Program-made: the position numbers and the translations under genes
Notes under the pieces: generated by a model
Seen by the model: only the letters and a program-made list of their open reading frames with translations
Databases searched by the model: none
Told to the model about the DNA's origin: nothing
DNA from: IMCC26077 sp964418325
GTDB taxonomy: Bacteria > Actinomycetota > Actinomycetes > Nanopelagicales > Nanopelagicaceae
Direction of reading: 5' to 3'
NCBI GenBank assembly: GCA_964418325.1
Contig: CAYQLC010000008.1
Coordinates: 1 to 55,016, forward strand
DNA: 55,016 bases
Shown: positions 8,850-17,337 of the stretch, in pieces
Position numbering within the stretch: the stretch's first letter is position 1
Layout of the letters: the number at the start of each line of letters is the position of its first letter

Positions 8850-11136
8850 AAAGCACATACTCGCTGGCTTCCCTAGCGCTCTCCCGCTCAATTCTGACCG
8901 AGTACTGATTATCTCGTAGCGCTTCAACAAAATTCTTTAGCGCCATAACAGAATCTGGAACTTCTGAGTGAGCGCGAAGAGAAAGCTCCGCATACCCATC
9001 TCCCACCACAACCTGAATAGCAGAGCCATTGGGGACATCTTTTGCGATTTCCATAAAGCGCTCCCTAAGGACTTTGGGAAGCGGGCGTGCATCTTCATCA
9101 CCGTGAATTGATTTCACTTCTAGCCAACGGTTGAATTGGGTGACCTGATGAACGAATTCTGCAGCCAACCGTGTCAAGCCCGAGCTAGCAATTGGATCCA
9201 CTTGCATCTCTGCGCGCAATTCAGAATCAACTTTTCGTAATGCATGGTGCGATTGGTCTGACATCGCCCCACTCGTCGAGAGTAATTCCATAATTGTTTT
9301 TTTGGCAGTTGCATCAAGTTCCAAAATTTTCTCAAAAGCAGCATCGTTTCTCTCGATATCTGCCACTAACTCTCGATTCTTATTTAATCTCTTCTCTTGA
9401 GCTCTTTCAACACGCTCGAAGGTCCTGTAAACAAGGGTAAAAATCACTGCAACAAAGAGAAAGGAGAAAAGTGTGTTCAATACAGGGAAGTTGAAGATGA
9501 AATTACACTCTTGTGGAATCAAATCATGATAAGGCGCAACAAGGTAAAGAAAAACTGGGTAAGCCAACGCAGTGACTTGCCACTTTCCCCAGAGCAAAAT
9601 AATGAATAACCCATAGACCACTGAGTTAATCACCCATTGGAATGGTTGTGCAGCAACGCAGGTCAACGGATCAAGATCAAGGAAAAAGATGATTCCCAAT
9701 AAACCTGTAGCGACAACCACGCTCTCAAGCCAACCTAGCCGTTTGGTACGGATGAACGTCGTAAATAACAGATACGCCAAGGAAAAGAAACCCAGTGACT
9801 GAGTCATAAGTTGGGTTGGCCACCAAATCGAGAGCATTGGAAAGAAGAAGACCCCGGTCATTGCCGGACCAAAGAGAGTAAGAAGCGCCATATAGCGCCC
9901 TAAGTCGACCGCGCTATAGCGAGGCAAGTCCACCGTATCTGACTTCTTATCCGCTACCGAAGTTGGCAACTCAATTTTCACAATTGAGCCAATCTTTTCC
10001 TCACTATTTCGCTCTTGAAATTGGAAAGTACCTCCAAGATCATTTATAGACTTTGCCATCACGAGATTGGTGCCAATTCCTCCCTCTCTCTTCGTAGAGG
10101 AGGCAATGCCGTCATCAGTAATAACTATTGTTAACCGACCATGCTCGCGCTCTCCGGTGTTAACACCTCTTTCAACTGAAGTTCGCCACAAGATTTCAAT
10201 ATTCTTTGCGCTCGCATGTTCAGTCGCATTACGTAAGGCTTCACGAACAACCCGCTCCACTACATCGGCAACTTGACTATCAAGATGAAGATTCACTCCT
10301 TGCGAGACTATCTTTACTCTCTCTCGAAGAGCAGCGTTATCAATTCCCGATCGAATAGCGCCTATGACTGAACCCGAACGTCGCTCTTGCGCACGGGACA
10401 TCACAGATCGATCATGCTCAAGTGATTTTTGGATATCTACACGGAGGCTTTCGATTGGCACATCCTTCAGAGTCAAAAGTGATCGAATGGTATTAAGTGT
10501 TGTCTCATGCACTCGAATCACAAGTTCGCGCCAATATCGTTGGCTCTCTTGGGATTTTTCGAGCATCTGGATTTCAGCCTGCAATTTGAACATTTTCTCG
10601 TCATTAATCTTTGCGCGTACCAACATTCGTTTCCAACCATAAAGTGCATACATACTCGTGGTGAAGATCATGAGGGTGCTGATAGAGCCTCGACCTAAGA
10701 AACTGCCTGATCGCAGCAGGCTCACTGCTTCAAGGTAATACGCAAGAAAATTAAATAACGAAAGAGTCGAAATGAAAAGCATTGGAAGAAATCGATGTGA
10801 TCCCCAAAACATAAAGACAATAGATAGACAAATGATTGCCACAAGCACGCTCAACTGGAACCATGGAATGCGCACCCATGGGTCTACAACCAAGTAAATA
10901 GTCACGACGGTGAGAGATCCCACCAAAATCCATAGACCTAACTCGCGTCTAGCCAGAATAGTTCCCGCGACTGCTGCAATAAATCCTAGAAGAATGACCG
11001 CTTGAGTTTGGTCAGGAAGTTCATTCCCCCGGCGCCATAATGCAAAGGCAAGAAGAAAGTAGCCATAATTGATGGCAACAATGACGAGAGCTCGGCGCAG
11101 CCGCGTTAGCGCAAATAACTCAGAAGTTTGATGAAT
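8815..11136 (-). CDS. Large sensor histidine kinase with two membrane-plus-kinase modules (ATT start proposed)
   Basis: About 773 residues. Module 1 has several membrane helices, then a NarL-partner type kinase: phospho-acceptor helix RVHETTLNTIRSLL, N-box EALRNATEH, and ITDDGIA and GGIGTNLVMA of the ATP lid. Module 2 has five or six more helices, then a coiled coil and a kinase-like region with no equivalent His and no N or G boxes, so it is probably a pseudokinase. The reading frame continues coding-like (membrane helices) above the TTG at 10926 up to a TGA, with no ATG, GTG or TTG in between. An ATT at 11134-11136 lies nine bases after a strong GGAGG, and is the best start. The divergent response regulator at 11250 is the evident partner. 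The signal is unknown. Confidence 0.75.
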   Translation of the reverse strand: MHQTSELFALTRLRRALVIVAINYGYFLLAFALWRRGNELPDQTQAVILLGFIAAVAGTILARRELGLWILVGSLTVVTIYLVVDPWVRIPWFQLSVLVAIICLSIVFMFWGSHRFLPMLFISTLSLFNFLAYYLEAVSLLRSGSFLGRGSISTLMIFTTSMYALYGWKRMLVRAKINDEKMFKLQAEIQMLEKSQESQRYWRELVIRVHETTLNTIRSLLTLKDVPIESLRVDIQKSLEHDRSVMSRAQERRSGSVIGAIRSGIDNAALRERVKIVSQGVNLHLDSQVADVVERVVREALRNATEHASAKNIEILWRTSVERGVNTGEREHGRLTIVITDDGIASSTKREGGIGTNLVMAKSINDLGGTFQFQERNSEEKIGSIVKIELPTSVADKKSDTVDLPRYSAVDLGRYMALLTLFGPAMTGVFFFPMLSIWWPTQLMTQSLGFFSLAYLLFTTFIRTKRLGWLESVVVATGLLGIIFFLDLDPLTCVAAQPFQWVINSVVYGLFIILLWGKWQVTALAYPVFLYLVAPYHDLIPQECNFIFNFPVLNTLFSFLFVAVIFTLVYRTFERVERAQEKRLNKNRELVADIERNDAAFEKILELDATAKKTIMELLSTSGAMSDQSHHALRKVDSELRAEMQVDPIASSGLTRLAAEFVHQVTQFNRWLEVKSIHGDEDARPLPKVLRERFMEIAKDVPNGSAIQVVVGDGYAELSLRAHSEVPDSVMALKNFVEALRDNQYSVRIERESAREASEYVLFMRREIQSQRK

Positions 11137-11249
11137 GCTCTCTCACCTCCGCGCACTAAAACTATGTCACGAGTTTAAGCGATAGCCTTCATTTCCTGAT
11201 ACAGTCCATTTGATTCAGCGCGAAATTTAATTGGGTGTAGGTGGTGGAA

Positions 11250-11906
11250 ATGACGAAGACAGCAGTTAACATCGCGATATTTGAAGACCATCCGATGATG
11301 CGTGAAGCGCTGGCACATAACATTGTCCTACATTTAACGGACAGTAAAATTATTTACAAAGGAAGTTGCATACGAGATTTCTTACAAGGTGGAGGCTCGC
11401 CAAAGCATGGCGATGAGATTCCTACGCTCGCGATTCTCGACTTGGATCTCGGTGATGGTTCGGAACCTACCGACAATCTTGCTCAATTAGTTTCGCAGAA
11501 TATTGCGGTGATTGTCGTTAGTGCTCTAGCTAAGACTCAAACCGTCCGGGTGATGCTCCGAAGTGGCGCCGCGGCATATGTAAGTAAGAATGCGGAACCG
11601 GAAGCGCTGCGCGATGCAATCCGCGCAACTATTAATGGTCAGCAATACATGAGCCCTGATATTGCAGTAGCGCTCTTATCTGATGAAGATGTCTCGGTCA
11701 ATCTCTCTCAGAAAGAGCGAGAGGCTCTTGCGCTCTATGCGTCAGGAATGAAGTTAGAGGCGGTGGCAAGGGCAATGGAGATCTCCCGCAGCACGGCTTC
11801 TGAGTACATTCAACGAGCACGAAAGAAGTACACGAAAGCCGGTATCAGCTTGCCAACAAAAACTGATCTCTATCGTCAAGCGCAGAAAGATGGCCTGTTG
11901 AAGTAA
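11250..11906 (+). CDS. NarL/LuxR-type response regulator
   Basis: The protein has 218 residues from the ATG at 11250, which is preceded by AGGTGG; GTG codons at 11241 and 11244 are alternatives. The receiver domain shows the acidic pair Glu12-Asp13, phospho-acceptor Asp64 in ILDLDLGDG, the conserved Ser of VVSA and the Lys of VSKNA. The C-terminal part (from about residue 150) is a LuxR-type helix-turn-helix, LSQKEREALALYASG followed by AMEISRSTASEYIQRA. It is divergent from the double-module histidine kinase and should be its DNA-binding output. The downstream run (ybaK, hydrolase, carotenoid genes) follows with short spacers, so autoregulation and control of the pigment genes are possible but only inferred. 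Confidence 0.9.
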   Translation: MTKTAVNIAIFEDHPMMREALAHNIVLHLTDSKIIYKGSCIRDFLQGGGSPKHGDEIPTLAILDLDLGDGSEPTDNLAQLVSQNIAVIVVSALAKTQTVRVMLRSGAAAYVSKNAEPEALRDAIRATINGQQYMSPDIAVALLSDEDVSVNLSQKEREALALYASGMKLEAVARAMEISRSTASEYIQRARKKYTKAGISLPTKTDLYRQAQKDGLLK

Positions 11907-11916
11907 CCTTTGGGTT

Positions 11917-12405
11917 ATGCACGATGCCGTAGCGAACCACCCGAGCGTCATTCGCGTTCAAGAGCGACTCAAAGAGTTAGAACTACCGGGCCAGGTGCGC
12001 ATCCTCTCTGACTCGGCGCGCAGCGCCCGAGAGGCAGCGCAAGCGCTCGGGGTCGAGGTAGGTCAGATCTGCTCTTCCTTGATTTTTGCCAGCGCAGGTG
12101 CGCCGATCTTGATTCTTACCTCAGGTCGCCATCGAGTCGATACTGAGCTGGTCGCCCAGGAACAAGGGTTAGCAAAACTTGAGCGAGCAGATGCCGAGAT
12201 GGTCAAGAAGAGAACCGGCTTTGCCATCGGCGGCGTTGCCCCGATCGGTCACCATGAACCAATACCTACCTATATAGATAGTGCACTGGGTGAGTACCCC
12301 ATCATTTGGGCGGCGGCAGGCCATCCCCATGCTGTCTTTCCTACTACCTTCGATGAGCTGCTCCGCGTTACCGGTGCAACACCGATTGCGGTGGCAGTCG
12401 AGTAA
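11917..12405 (+). CDS. ybaK: YbaK/EbsC-family aminoacyl-tRNA deacylase
   Basis: This 162-residue protein matches the YbaK/EbsC/ProX-type editing domain, which removes wrongly attached amino acids from tRNA. Visible family features are SAREAAQALGVEVGQICSSL near the N-terminus, the conserved region VKKRTGFAIGGVAPIGH and the end motif IIWAAAGHPHAVFPTTFDEL. The Lys in VKKRTG corresponds to the catalytic lysine of the family. It starts 10 bases after the response regulator stop and 22 bases before the hydrolase, so it is part of the same run of genes. Which misacylated tRNA it edits (Cys-tRNAPro or another) cannot be told from the sequence. Confidence 0.85.
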   Translation: MHDAVANHPSVIRVQERLKELELPGQVRILSDSARSAREAAQALGVEVGQICSSLIFASAGAPILILTSGRHRVDTELVAQEQGLAKLERADAEMVKKRTGFAIGGVAPIGHHEPIPTYIDSALGEYPIIWAAAGHPHAVFPTTFDELLRVTGATPIAVAVE

Positions 12406-12427
12406 GAGAGTGCGAGAGAATCGTGAC

Positions 12428-13243
12428 ATGGCAGTGAAGTTCCAACGATTCTCCCGAGTCGACTCTCCGCTTGGAGCGCCGACAAGTTCGCAGACCCCCA
12501 TTCTTTTAGTTCACGGCATGGGCTCTGCAGATACGGTGTGGAAACCGTTGATTCCCCATATTCAGGAATTTAGCGATGTCATCACCTGCTTATTGCCTGG
12601 ACATGGTGGCAATCCGCTCGACCCGCGCGTTGCGATGGATCCTTATTCACTAGCGAAGCATCTCCACGAGGAGATGGAACGCGAGGGTATCGATCGCGCA
12701 CACCTGGTGGGCAACTCCCTCGGTGGATGGATCGTGCTGGAACTCGCCGGTCATTTCCCCGAGAGAACTACGACAGTCACCGCGTTAGCACCTGCCGGCC
12801 TCTGGCTTCATCCCTTCTTCATAAGGATCCCCGGAACTGACGCTGCAAAGAGGATTGCTAACAGCACCAACAACTTCGCGCATATTGGGCTTCGATTGGG
12901 CGCTGCCCAACGTCTAGGTTTCTCGCGCGTCTCTCCGCGATGGCGCGAGATAAGTTACGAAACCATGCTCGATGCTGCGCGAGCGATGGCACAGTCTGAT
13001 GGCTACTACCCAGCCTGGGACTCCTTTCTCGACAAACGATTTGATACGCCAATTAGTGATGAGATTCCCGTAACCGTAATTTTTGGTGACAAAGATCGCG
13101 CCTTACCTGCAAAGACGTGCCAAGAACGCTCCCTGCTTCCTAACCATGCTCGTTGGGTAAAGCTGGAAAACACCGGCCATGCTCCGATGTGGGATAGTCC
13201 GGCCGAAGTGGCAGCTGAAATCTCCAGGCATGTCCTGGTATGA
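12428..13243 (+). CDS. Alpha/beta hydrolase
   Basis: This is a 271-residue alpha/beta-hydrolase-fold protein. It has the oxyanion HGMG near residue 30, the nucleophile elbow GNSLGG with Ser97, the acid in FGDKDRALP and the catalytic His in NTGHAPMWDSP. The frame extends upstream, but the ATG at 12428 gives the usual N-terminus and avoids a long overlap with ybaK. Its stop overlaps the start of the crtA-like gene as ATGA, so it is translationally coupled to the carotenoid genes. It could act on an ester or acylated pigment, but the sequence does not show the substrate. Confidence 0.85.
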   Translation: MAVKFQRFSRVDSPLGAPTSSQTPILLVHGMGSADTVWKPLIPHIQEFSDVITCLLPGHGGNPLDPRVAMDPYSLAKHLHEEMEREGIDRAHLVGNSLGGWIVLELAGHFPERTTTVTALAPAGLWLHPFFIRIPGTDAAKRIANSTNNFAHIGLRLGAAQRLGFSRVSPRWREISYETMLDAARAMAQSDGYYPAWDSFLDKRFDTPISDEIPVTVIFGDKDRALPAKTCQERSLLPNHARWVKLENTGHAPMWDSPAEVAAEISRHVLV

Positions 13244-13932
13244 ACGTCACGCTCTTTGTTTGGAGAATTCGAACTCGATCAATTCCCTTCGCGATATTTC
13301 GAATGGCTCTTGACCGTTTCTCCTTGCGAAAGATCCCTGGTGTAACTTTCTACAAACTCTTGGGTACCGGTAAAGGTGAAACGTTCACTCCCCGTGATGC
13401 AGATTTGTGGCAATGGGGTTTGCTTGTGGTGGGAAATGATGCTGCACTTGCAAAGATCACAAACTCCCCGCTGGTTAGTCGGTGGAGCTCTCGCGCACAA
13501 GAGAGCGCCCGCTTTGTGATGCGACCACTGTCATCTCACGGCCAATGGGCAGGACGAGAACCCTTCACCGTCGGCGATGGTGCAAAACCAACAGGTCCAG
13601 TGGCAGCGATCACTCGAGCCCGGATAAAGACCGCTAAGAATCTCCAATTCTGGCGCGCAGTTCCGCCAGTAATCGCAGAACTCAAAAACGCTCCTGGATT
13701 GATTGCTGCCATCGGAATCGGTGAAGCCCCCATCGGCCTGCAAGGAACCTTTTCGCTCTGGAGTGATGCGCAATCACTTCGGAATTTCGCCTACAAAACA
13801 AGCGCCCATCAGAACGCGATTACTGCGACCAAGGAAATCGGATGGTATAGCGAGGAGCTCTTTGCTCGATTTGCCGTTGAGAACGCATCAGGCTCGGTGA
13901 ATGGAATAGCAGTAAGCCATACGGCAGACTAA
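13240..13932 (+). CDS. crtA: CrtA-like acyclic carotenoid ketolase (spheroidene monooxygenase family)
   Basis: This 230-residue protein carries the CrtA pattern: FYKLLGTGKGETFTPRDAD, RPLSSHGQWAGREPF, GPVAAITRARI, FWRAVPPV, IGIGEAPIGLQGTFSLW and WYSEELFARF near the C-terminus. In purple bacteria CrtA puts a keto group at C-2 of acyclic carotenoids such as spheroidene, using oxygen and haem. Coupling to the hydrolase (ATGA overlap) and the cruF gene six bases downstream place it in the pigment pathway. The likely substrate here is the linear end of a hydrated or glycosylated carotenoid; this is inferred. Family assignment is good. Confidence 0.85.
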   Translation: MNVTLFVWRIRTRSIPFAIFRMALDRFSLRKIPGVTFYKLLGTGKGETFTPRDADLWQWGLLVVGNDAALAKITNSPLVSRWSSRAQESARFVMRPLSSHGQWAGREPFTVGDGAKPTGPVAAITRARIKTAKNLQFWRAVPPVIAELKNAPGLIAAIGIGEAPIGLQGTFSLWSDAQSLRNFAYKTSAHQNAITATKEIGWYSEELFARFAVENASGSVNGIAVSHTAD

Positions 13933-13937
13933 TCACC

Positions 13938-14741
13938 ATGTCCATCCGCAATTACACCCCCAGAAAACGAGAGCGGCGTGGACCTAGTCGGATACAGTCC
14001 TTACTACTCTGGGGCACATTAGCGGTAGCGCTCGGATTTCAAATCTCTTACCCCTTGTTAGATGGGGAATGGCTTCGCTTAATCACGATTGGCACTGTCT
14101 ATGCAGCGGCGCTGGCAACGCTTGTTAATGCATATCTCTCACATGGCAGTACTTATGCAATTCGATACTTCGCCATCACTTTCCTTTTTGGTTTAACTAT
14201 CGAACACATAGGAATCACAACTGGCTGGCCATTTGGAAATTATTTCTACGATCCTTCGCTGGGAGCTTTCCTGTTCAGCATCCCGCTTGTCGTTCCCTTT
14301 GCTTGGATGATGCTCAGCCACCCGATCCTTGTCGCAGCCAGGGCGCTCTCGACACGATGGACTGTTGTTATAGGTGGCTTTGGACTTATGGCTTGGGATC
14401 TCTTTCTCGATCCACAAATGGTCAGCGCCGGCCGGTGGACTTGGGTGGACACAACACCGCATGTTCCGTTCCAACCTGAAATCCCACTATCGAACACCTT
14501 TGGTTGGTTGCTATCAGGAATCATCTTGATGGCCCTGCTCCAGGTGTTACTGCCACAAGAGCGACGCAAGAATGGGGTCAACACCAACGCTGGCGACGCC
14601 TTACTAATCTGGACGTGGTTCTCAGGTGTTGTTGGAAATATCTTCTTTTTCTCACGACCAGGAGTCGCACTTATCGGCGGTTTGGCATTTGGCATTTTCC
14701 TCTTTCCCTATCTCTTCAAAAGATGGATTAATCGTCAGTGA
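13938..14741 (+). CDS. cruF: CruF-type carotenoid 1',2'-hydratase
   Basis: This 267-residue integral membrane protein has about seven hydrophobic segments. Motifs of the CruF/bisanhydrobacterioruberin hydratase family (formerly DUF422) are visible: HIGITTGWPFGNYFY, PFAWMMLSHP, MAWDLFLDPQMV followed by GRWTW, and SNTFGWLLSG. The enzyme adds water across the terminal double bond of a linear psi end group to give a 1'-hydroxyl, the site where a sugar is later attached. The gene sits between the crtA-like ketolase and a glycosyltransferase, overlapping the latter as GTGA. This order fits a pathway that hydrates and then glycosylates. Confidence 0.9.
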   Translation: MSIRNYTPRKRERRGPSRIQSLLLWGTLAVALGFQISYPLLDGEWLRLITIGTVYAAALATLVNAYLSHGSTYAIRYFAITFLFGLTIEHIGITTGWPFGNYFYDPSLGAFLFSIPLVVPFAWMMLSHPILVAARALSTRWTVVIGGFGLMAWDLFLDPQMVSAGRWTWVDTTPHVPFQPEIPLSNTFGWLLSGIILMALLQVLLPQERRKNGVNTNAGDALLIWTWFSGVVGNIFFFSRPGVALIGGLAFGIFLFPYLFKRWINRQ

Positions 14742-15820
14742 CAACAATCATCTACGTATTTGGGTTCGCCTTGGCAGTGCACTCCATCATCAATGGTCTA
14801 TTACTCCGTAGACCAGGAAAACGCGATGTGATCTCTGAAAAAGTTGCTATTTTGATTCCAGCACGAAATGAAGCGCTGAATATCAGAGCCTGCCTAGAAA
14901 GTGTGCTGGAACAGAAGAATCTCAATAATTTTGCAGTGTATGTGCTCGATGATTCCTCCACCGATGCCACGAATCAGATTGTCCGCGAAATTGCTGCTAC
15001 CCAGCCGCGCTTGACGCTGTTACGAGGAAAAGAGCTTCCTGAGGGATGGACCGGCAAGAATTTTGCATGCTGGCAATTGGCAAATGCTGCTCAGGACTCT
15101 GGATATCTTGTATTCATTGATGCCGATGTGCGACTTCGTCGGGATGCGGTCGTCAAATCGCTCAATTCTTTACAAAAGCTTCGATGGAAATTTATCTCCC
15201 CCTACCCAAGACAAATTGCTCGAAGTTGGAGTGAGTGGTTGATTCAGCCACTACTGCAATGGAGTTGGATTACCACTTTGCCCCTACGAGTAGCTGAAAA
15301 ATCTCTGCGCCCTGAATTAACCGCAGCGAATGGACAATTCCTTATCCTGGAGAAGGATTCCTACTTTGCTGCGGGCGGCCATAAGGCGATTCATGAGGAA
15401 GTGCTCGATGACATTCATTTAGCACGTCAGATGAAAAGACATGGCTTTCGGGGAAATGTCATTGATGGCAGCGCCATCGCTAGTTGCCGAATGTATAACT
15501 CTTGGCGTGAATTACGTGATGGATACTCGAAATCACTCTGGTCGGCATTCGGTTCCATTCCAGGGGCGCTTCTAGTTATTATCTTTCTAATTTCGCTATA
15601 CGTATTTCCAGCATTTATCGCACTTGCGGGATACAGCTGGGGCATTTCCTTGATGCTCTTTGCCTTCATATCGCGATTGATGTCAGCAATCCGGAGCCAA
15701 TCATCCATCACCAGCGCACTTGCACACCCTCTTGCCATAACCTTGCTCTGCTATCTCATTGTGAGATCTTGGTGGTTGAAAAGAAAAAATCGACTGGAAT
15801 GGAAATCCAGGTCGCTGTGA
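14738..15820 (+). CDS. Family 2 glycosyltransferase, probably carotenoid-specific (CruC/CrtQ-like)
   Basis: The 360-residue protein begins with one membrane helix, then a GT2 domain: VAILIPARNEALNIRACL, YVLDDSSTDAT, the metal-binding FIDADVR, and EEVLDDIHLARQMKRHG with the catalytic acid. Two or three membrane helices close the C-terminus. This layout matches carotenoid glycosyltransferases such as CruC and CrtQ. The GTG start overlaps the cruF stop as GTGA, and its own stop overlaps the next gene in the same way. Its expected role is adding a sugar to the hydroxyl made by CruF. The sugar donor is unknown. Confidence 0.8.
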   Translation: MTTIIYVFGFALAVHSIINGLLLRRPGKRDVISEKVAILIPARNEALNIRACLESVLEQKNLNNFAVYVLDDSSTDATNQIVREIAATQPRLTLLRGKELPEGWTGKNFACWQLANAAQDSGYLVFIDADVRLRRDAVVKSLNSLQKLRWKFISPYPRQIARSWSEWLIQPLLQWSWITTLPLRVAEKSLRPELTAANGQFLILEKDSYFAAGGHKAIHEEVLDDIHLARQMKRHGFRGNVIDGSAIASCRMYNSWRELRDGYSKSLWSAFGSIPGALLVIIFLISLYVFPAFIALAGYSWGISLMLFAFISRLMSAIRSQSSITSALAHPLAITLLCYLIVRSWWLKRKNRLEWKSRSL

Positions 15821-17337
15821 AAGAAGAATCGATAGGCAATCAAAAAAAGGTTATCGTCATCGGCGGGGGTCTTGGCGGATTGAGTGCGGCTATCCGCCTG
15901 GCAAAGAAGAATTACTCCGTCCAGCTTTTTGAGAGAAGTTCGACTCTTGGGGGTAAATGTCGGGTAGAGAATTTCGAAGGCCACCTCTTCGATACTGGCC
16001 CATCGCTCTTGACGTTACCTGCTGTCTACCGCGATTTGTTTCTCAAGAGCGGCGCTCCGCTAGAGAGTGTGCTCACCCTTCGCCCCGTTGAGCCGGCCTT
16101 TGATTACTACTTTCCCAGTGGCAAGCGATTAACCCTTCCTAACGCCTCCCGCGCTGGCGTAACGGCGGCGATTGCTGCGACTTTTGGTGACAAGAGCGCT
16201 CGCGAATGGGTAGCGCTAATGGATCGGGCCGAAGCGATGTGGGATCTTTCTCGCGAACCTTTTGTCGAGTCAGAACTTCGTGGATTCCTTCCCTTGCTCC
16301 GTCGACCTGGATTTATCTCCAGCTTGAAAACTATTGCTCCATTCACCTCCCTCCGCAAGATGGCTCGTCGCTACCTCTCCACCCCCGAACTAGTCACGCT
16401 TATCGACCGATACGCGACTTACACCGGCTCTGATCCCCGCAAAGCCCCGGCAGTTTTACTCACCATCGCATATATCGAGCAAGTTTTTGGCGCCTGGCAT
16501 ATCGAGGGAGGTATCGGCCAACTCAGCTTGGCTCTGGAAGGACGGGCACGTGAAGTTGGCGTGCAACTACACACAAACTCCTCTGTGCGTGCAATAACCA
16601 CAAACGAAGGCCGCGCTACCGGGGTTATTCTCGAAAATGGCGAACAGATTGTCAGTGATTATGTGGTGAGCAATGTTGATGCTCAGCTAACCTACGAGAA
16701 ATTACTCGATAATCCTCAACTAGCTAGTAAAGAGCGGAGAAAACTTGGCCGTGCCACTGACTCTCTCTCCGGTTTCTATCTCTTATTGAACTTGACCGGA
16801 AAAAATCCTGAGCAAAAACATCACACTGTCTCTTTTCCCCAGGATTATGATGCTGAATTTGATTCGATCTTTAAGAGCTTCCAACCGATTGTAGATCCCA
16901 CGCTCTACATCTGTGCTCCACAAGACCCCTCAATGGCACCCAAAGATTCCGAATCATGGTTTGTTTTAGTTAATGCACCATGTCAAAGCAAAAATGGCAA
17001 GGGATTCGATTGGCTGAAACCAAATGTTGCTGCAGAATATAGTGAACATCTGATTGATTTACTCGTCCAGCGAGGTCTTCTTGATCGCAGTCGTATTACT
17101 AGTTTTCAATTTAGATCACCGGCAGATATCGAGAGGATGTTCAACGCTCCTGGTGGCGCTATCTATGGAAAATCAAGTAATGGAGCTGGGGCCGCATTTA
17201 ATCGCGCTTCGAATCGCTCTCCGGTGAAAGGTCTTTTCCTGGCCGGTGGATCGGCACATCCTGGAGGCGGAGTGCCTCTTGTGGGCATAAGTGGCGAGAT
17301 AGTCGCTAACGCAATTGCTTCCGAGCCATCGCGCTAA
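15817..17337 (+). CDS. crtD: CrtI-family carotenoid desaturase, CrtD-like
   Basis: This 506-residue FAD-dependent oxidoreductase has the dinucleotide motif VIVIGGGLGGLSAAIRL near the N-terminus, GPSLLTLP in the substrate region and the C-terminal FLAGGSAHPGGGVPLVGISG typical of CrtI/CrtD. It is the second such enzyme in the locus. Next to cruF and a glycosyltransferase, the likely role is 3',4'-desaturation of the hydrated end group (CrtD/1-hydroxycarotenoid desaturase). The GTG at 15817 is chosen because it overlaps the previous stop as GTGA; an ATG at 15799 is an alternative. The 3' end overlaps the convergent CDP-alcohol transferase gene by 32 bases. The precise reaction is inferred. Confidence 0.82.
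   Translation: MKEESIGNQKKVIVIGGGLGGLSAAIRLAKKNYSVQLFERSSTLGGKCRVENFEGHLFDTGPSLLTLPAVYRDLFLKSGAPLESVLTLRPVEPAFDYYFPSGKRLTLPNASRAGVTAAIAATFGDKSAREWVALMDRAEAMWDLSREPFVESELRGFLPLLRRPGFISSLKTIAPFTSLRKMARRYLSTPELVTLIDRYATYTGSDPRKAPAVLLTIAYIEQVFGAWHIEGGIGQLSLALEGRAREVGVQLHTNSSVRAITTNEGRATGVILENGEQIVSDYVVSNVDAQLTYEKLLDNPQLASKERRKLGRATDSLSGFYLLLNLTGKNPEQKHHTVSFPQDYDAEFDSIFKSFQPIVDPTLYICAPQDPSMAPKDSESWFVLVNAPCQSKNGKGFDWLKPNVAAEYSEHLIDLLVQRGLLDRSRITSFQFRSPADIERMFNAPGGAIYGKSSNGAGAAFNRASNRSPVKGLFLAGGSAHPGGGVPLVGISGEIVANAIASEPSR

Noticed and set aside
8815..17337. Kinase, regulator and neighbours considered as a defence or mobile island
   Set aside because: There are no integrases, repeats or composition break visible, and the flanking genes are ordinary metabolic genes.
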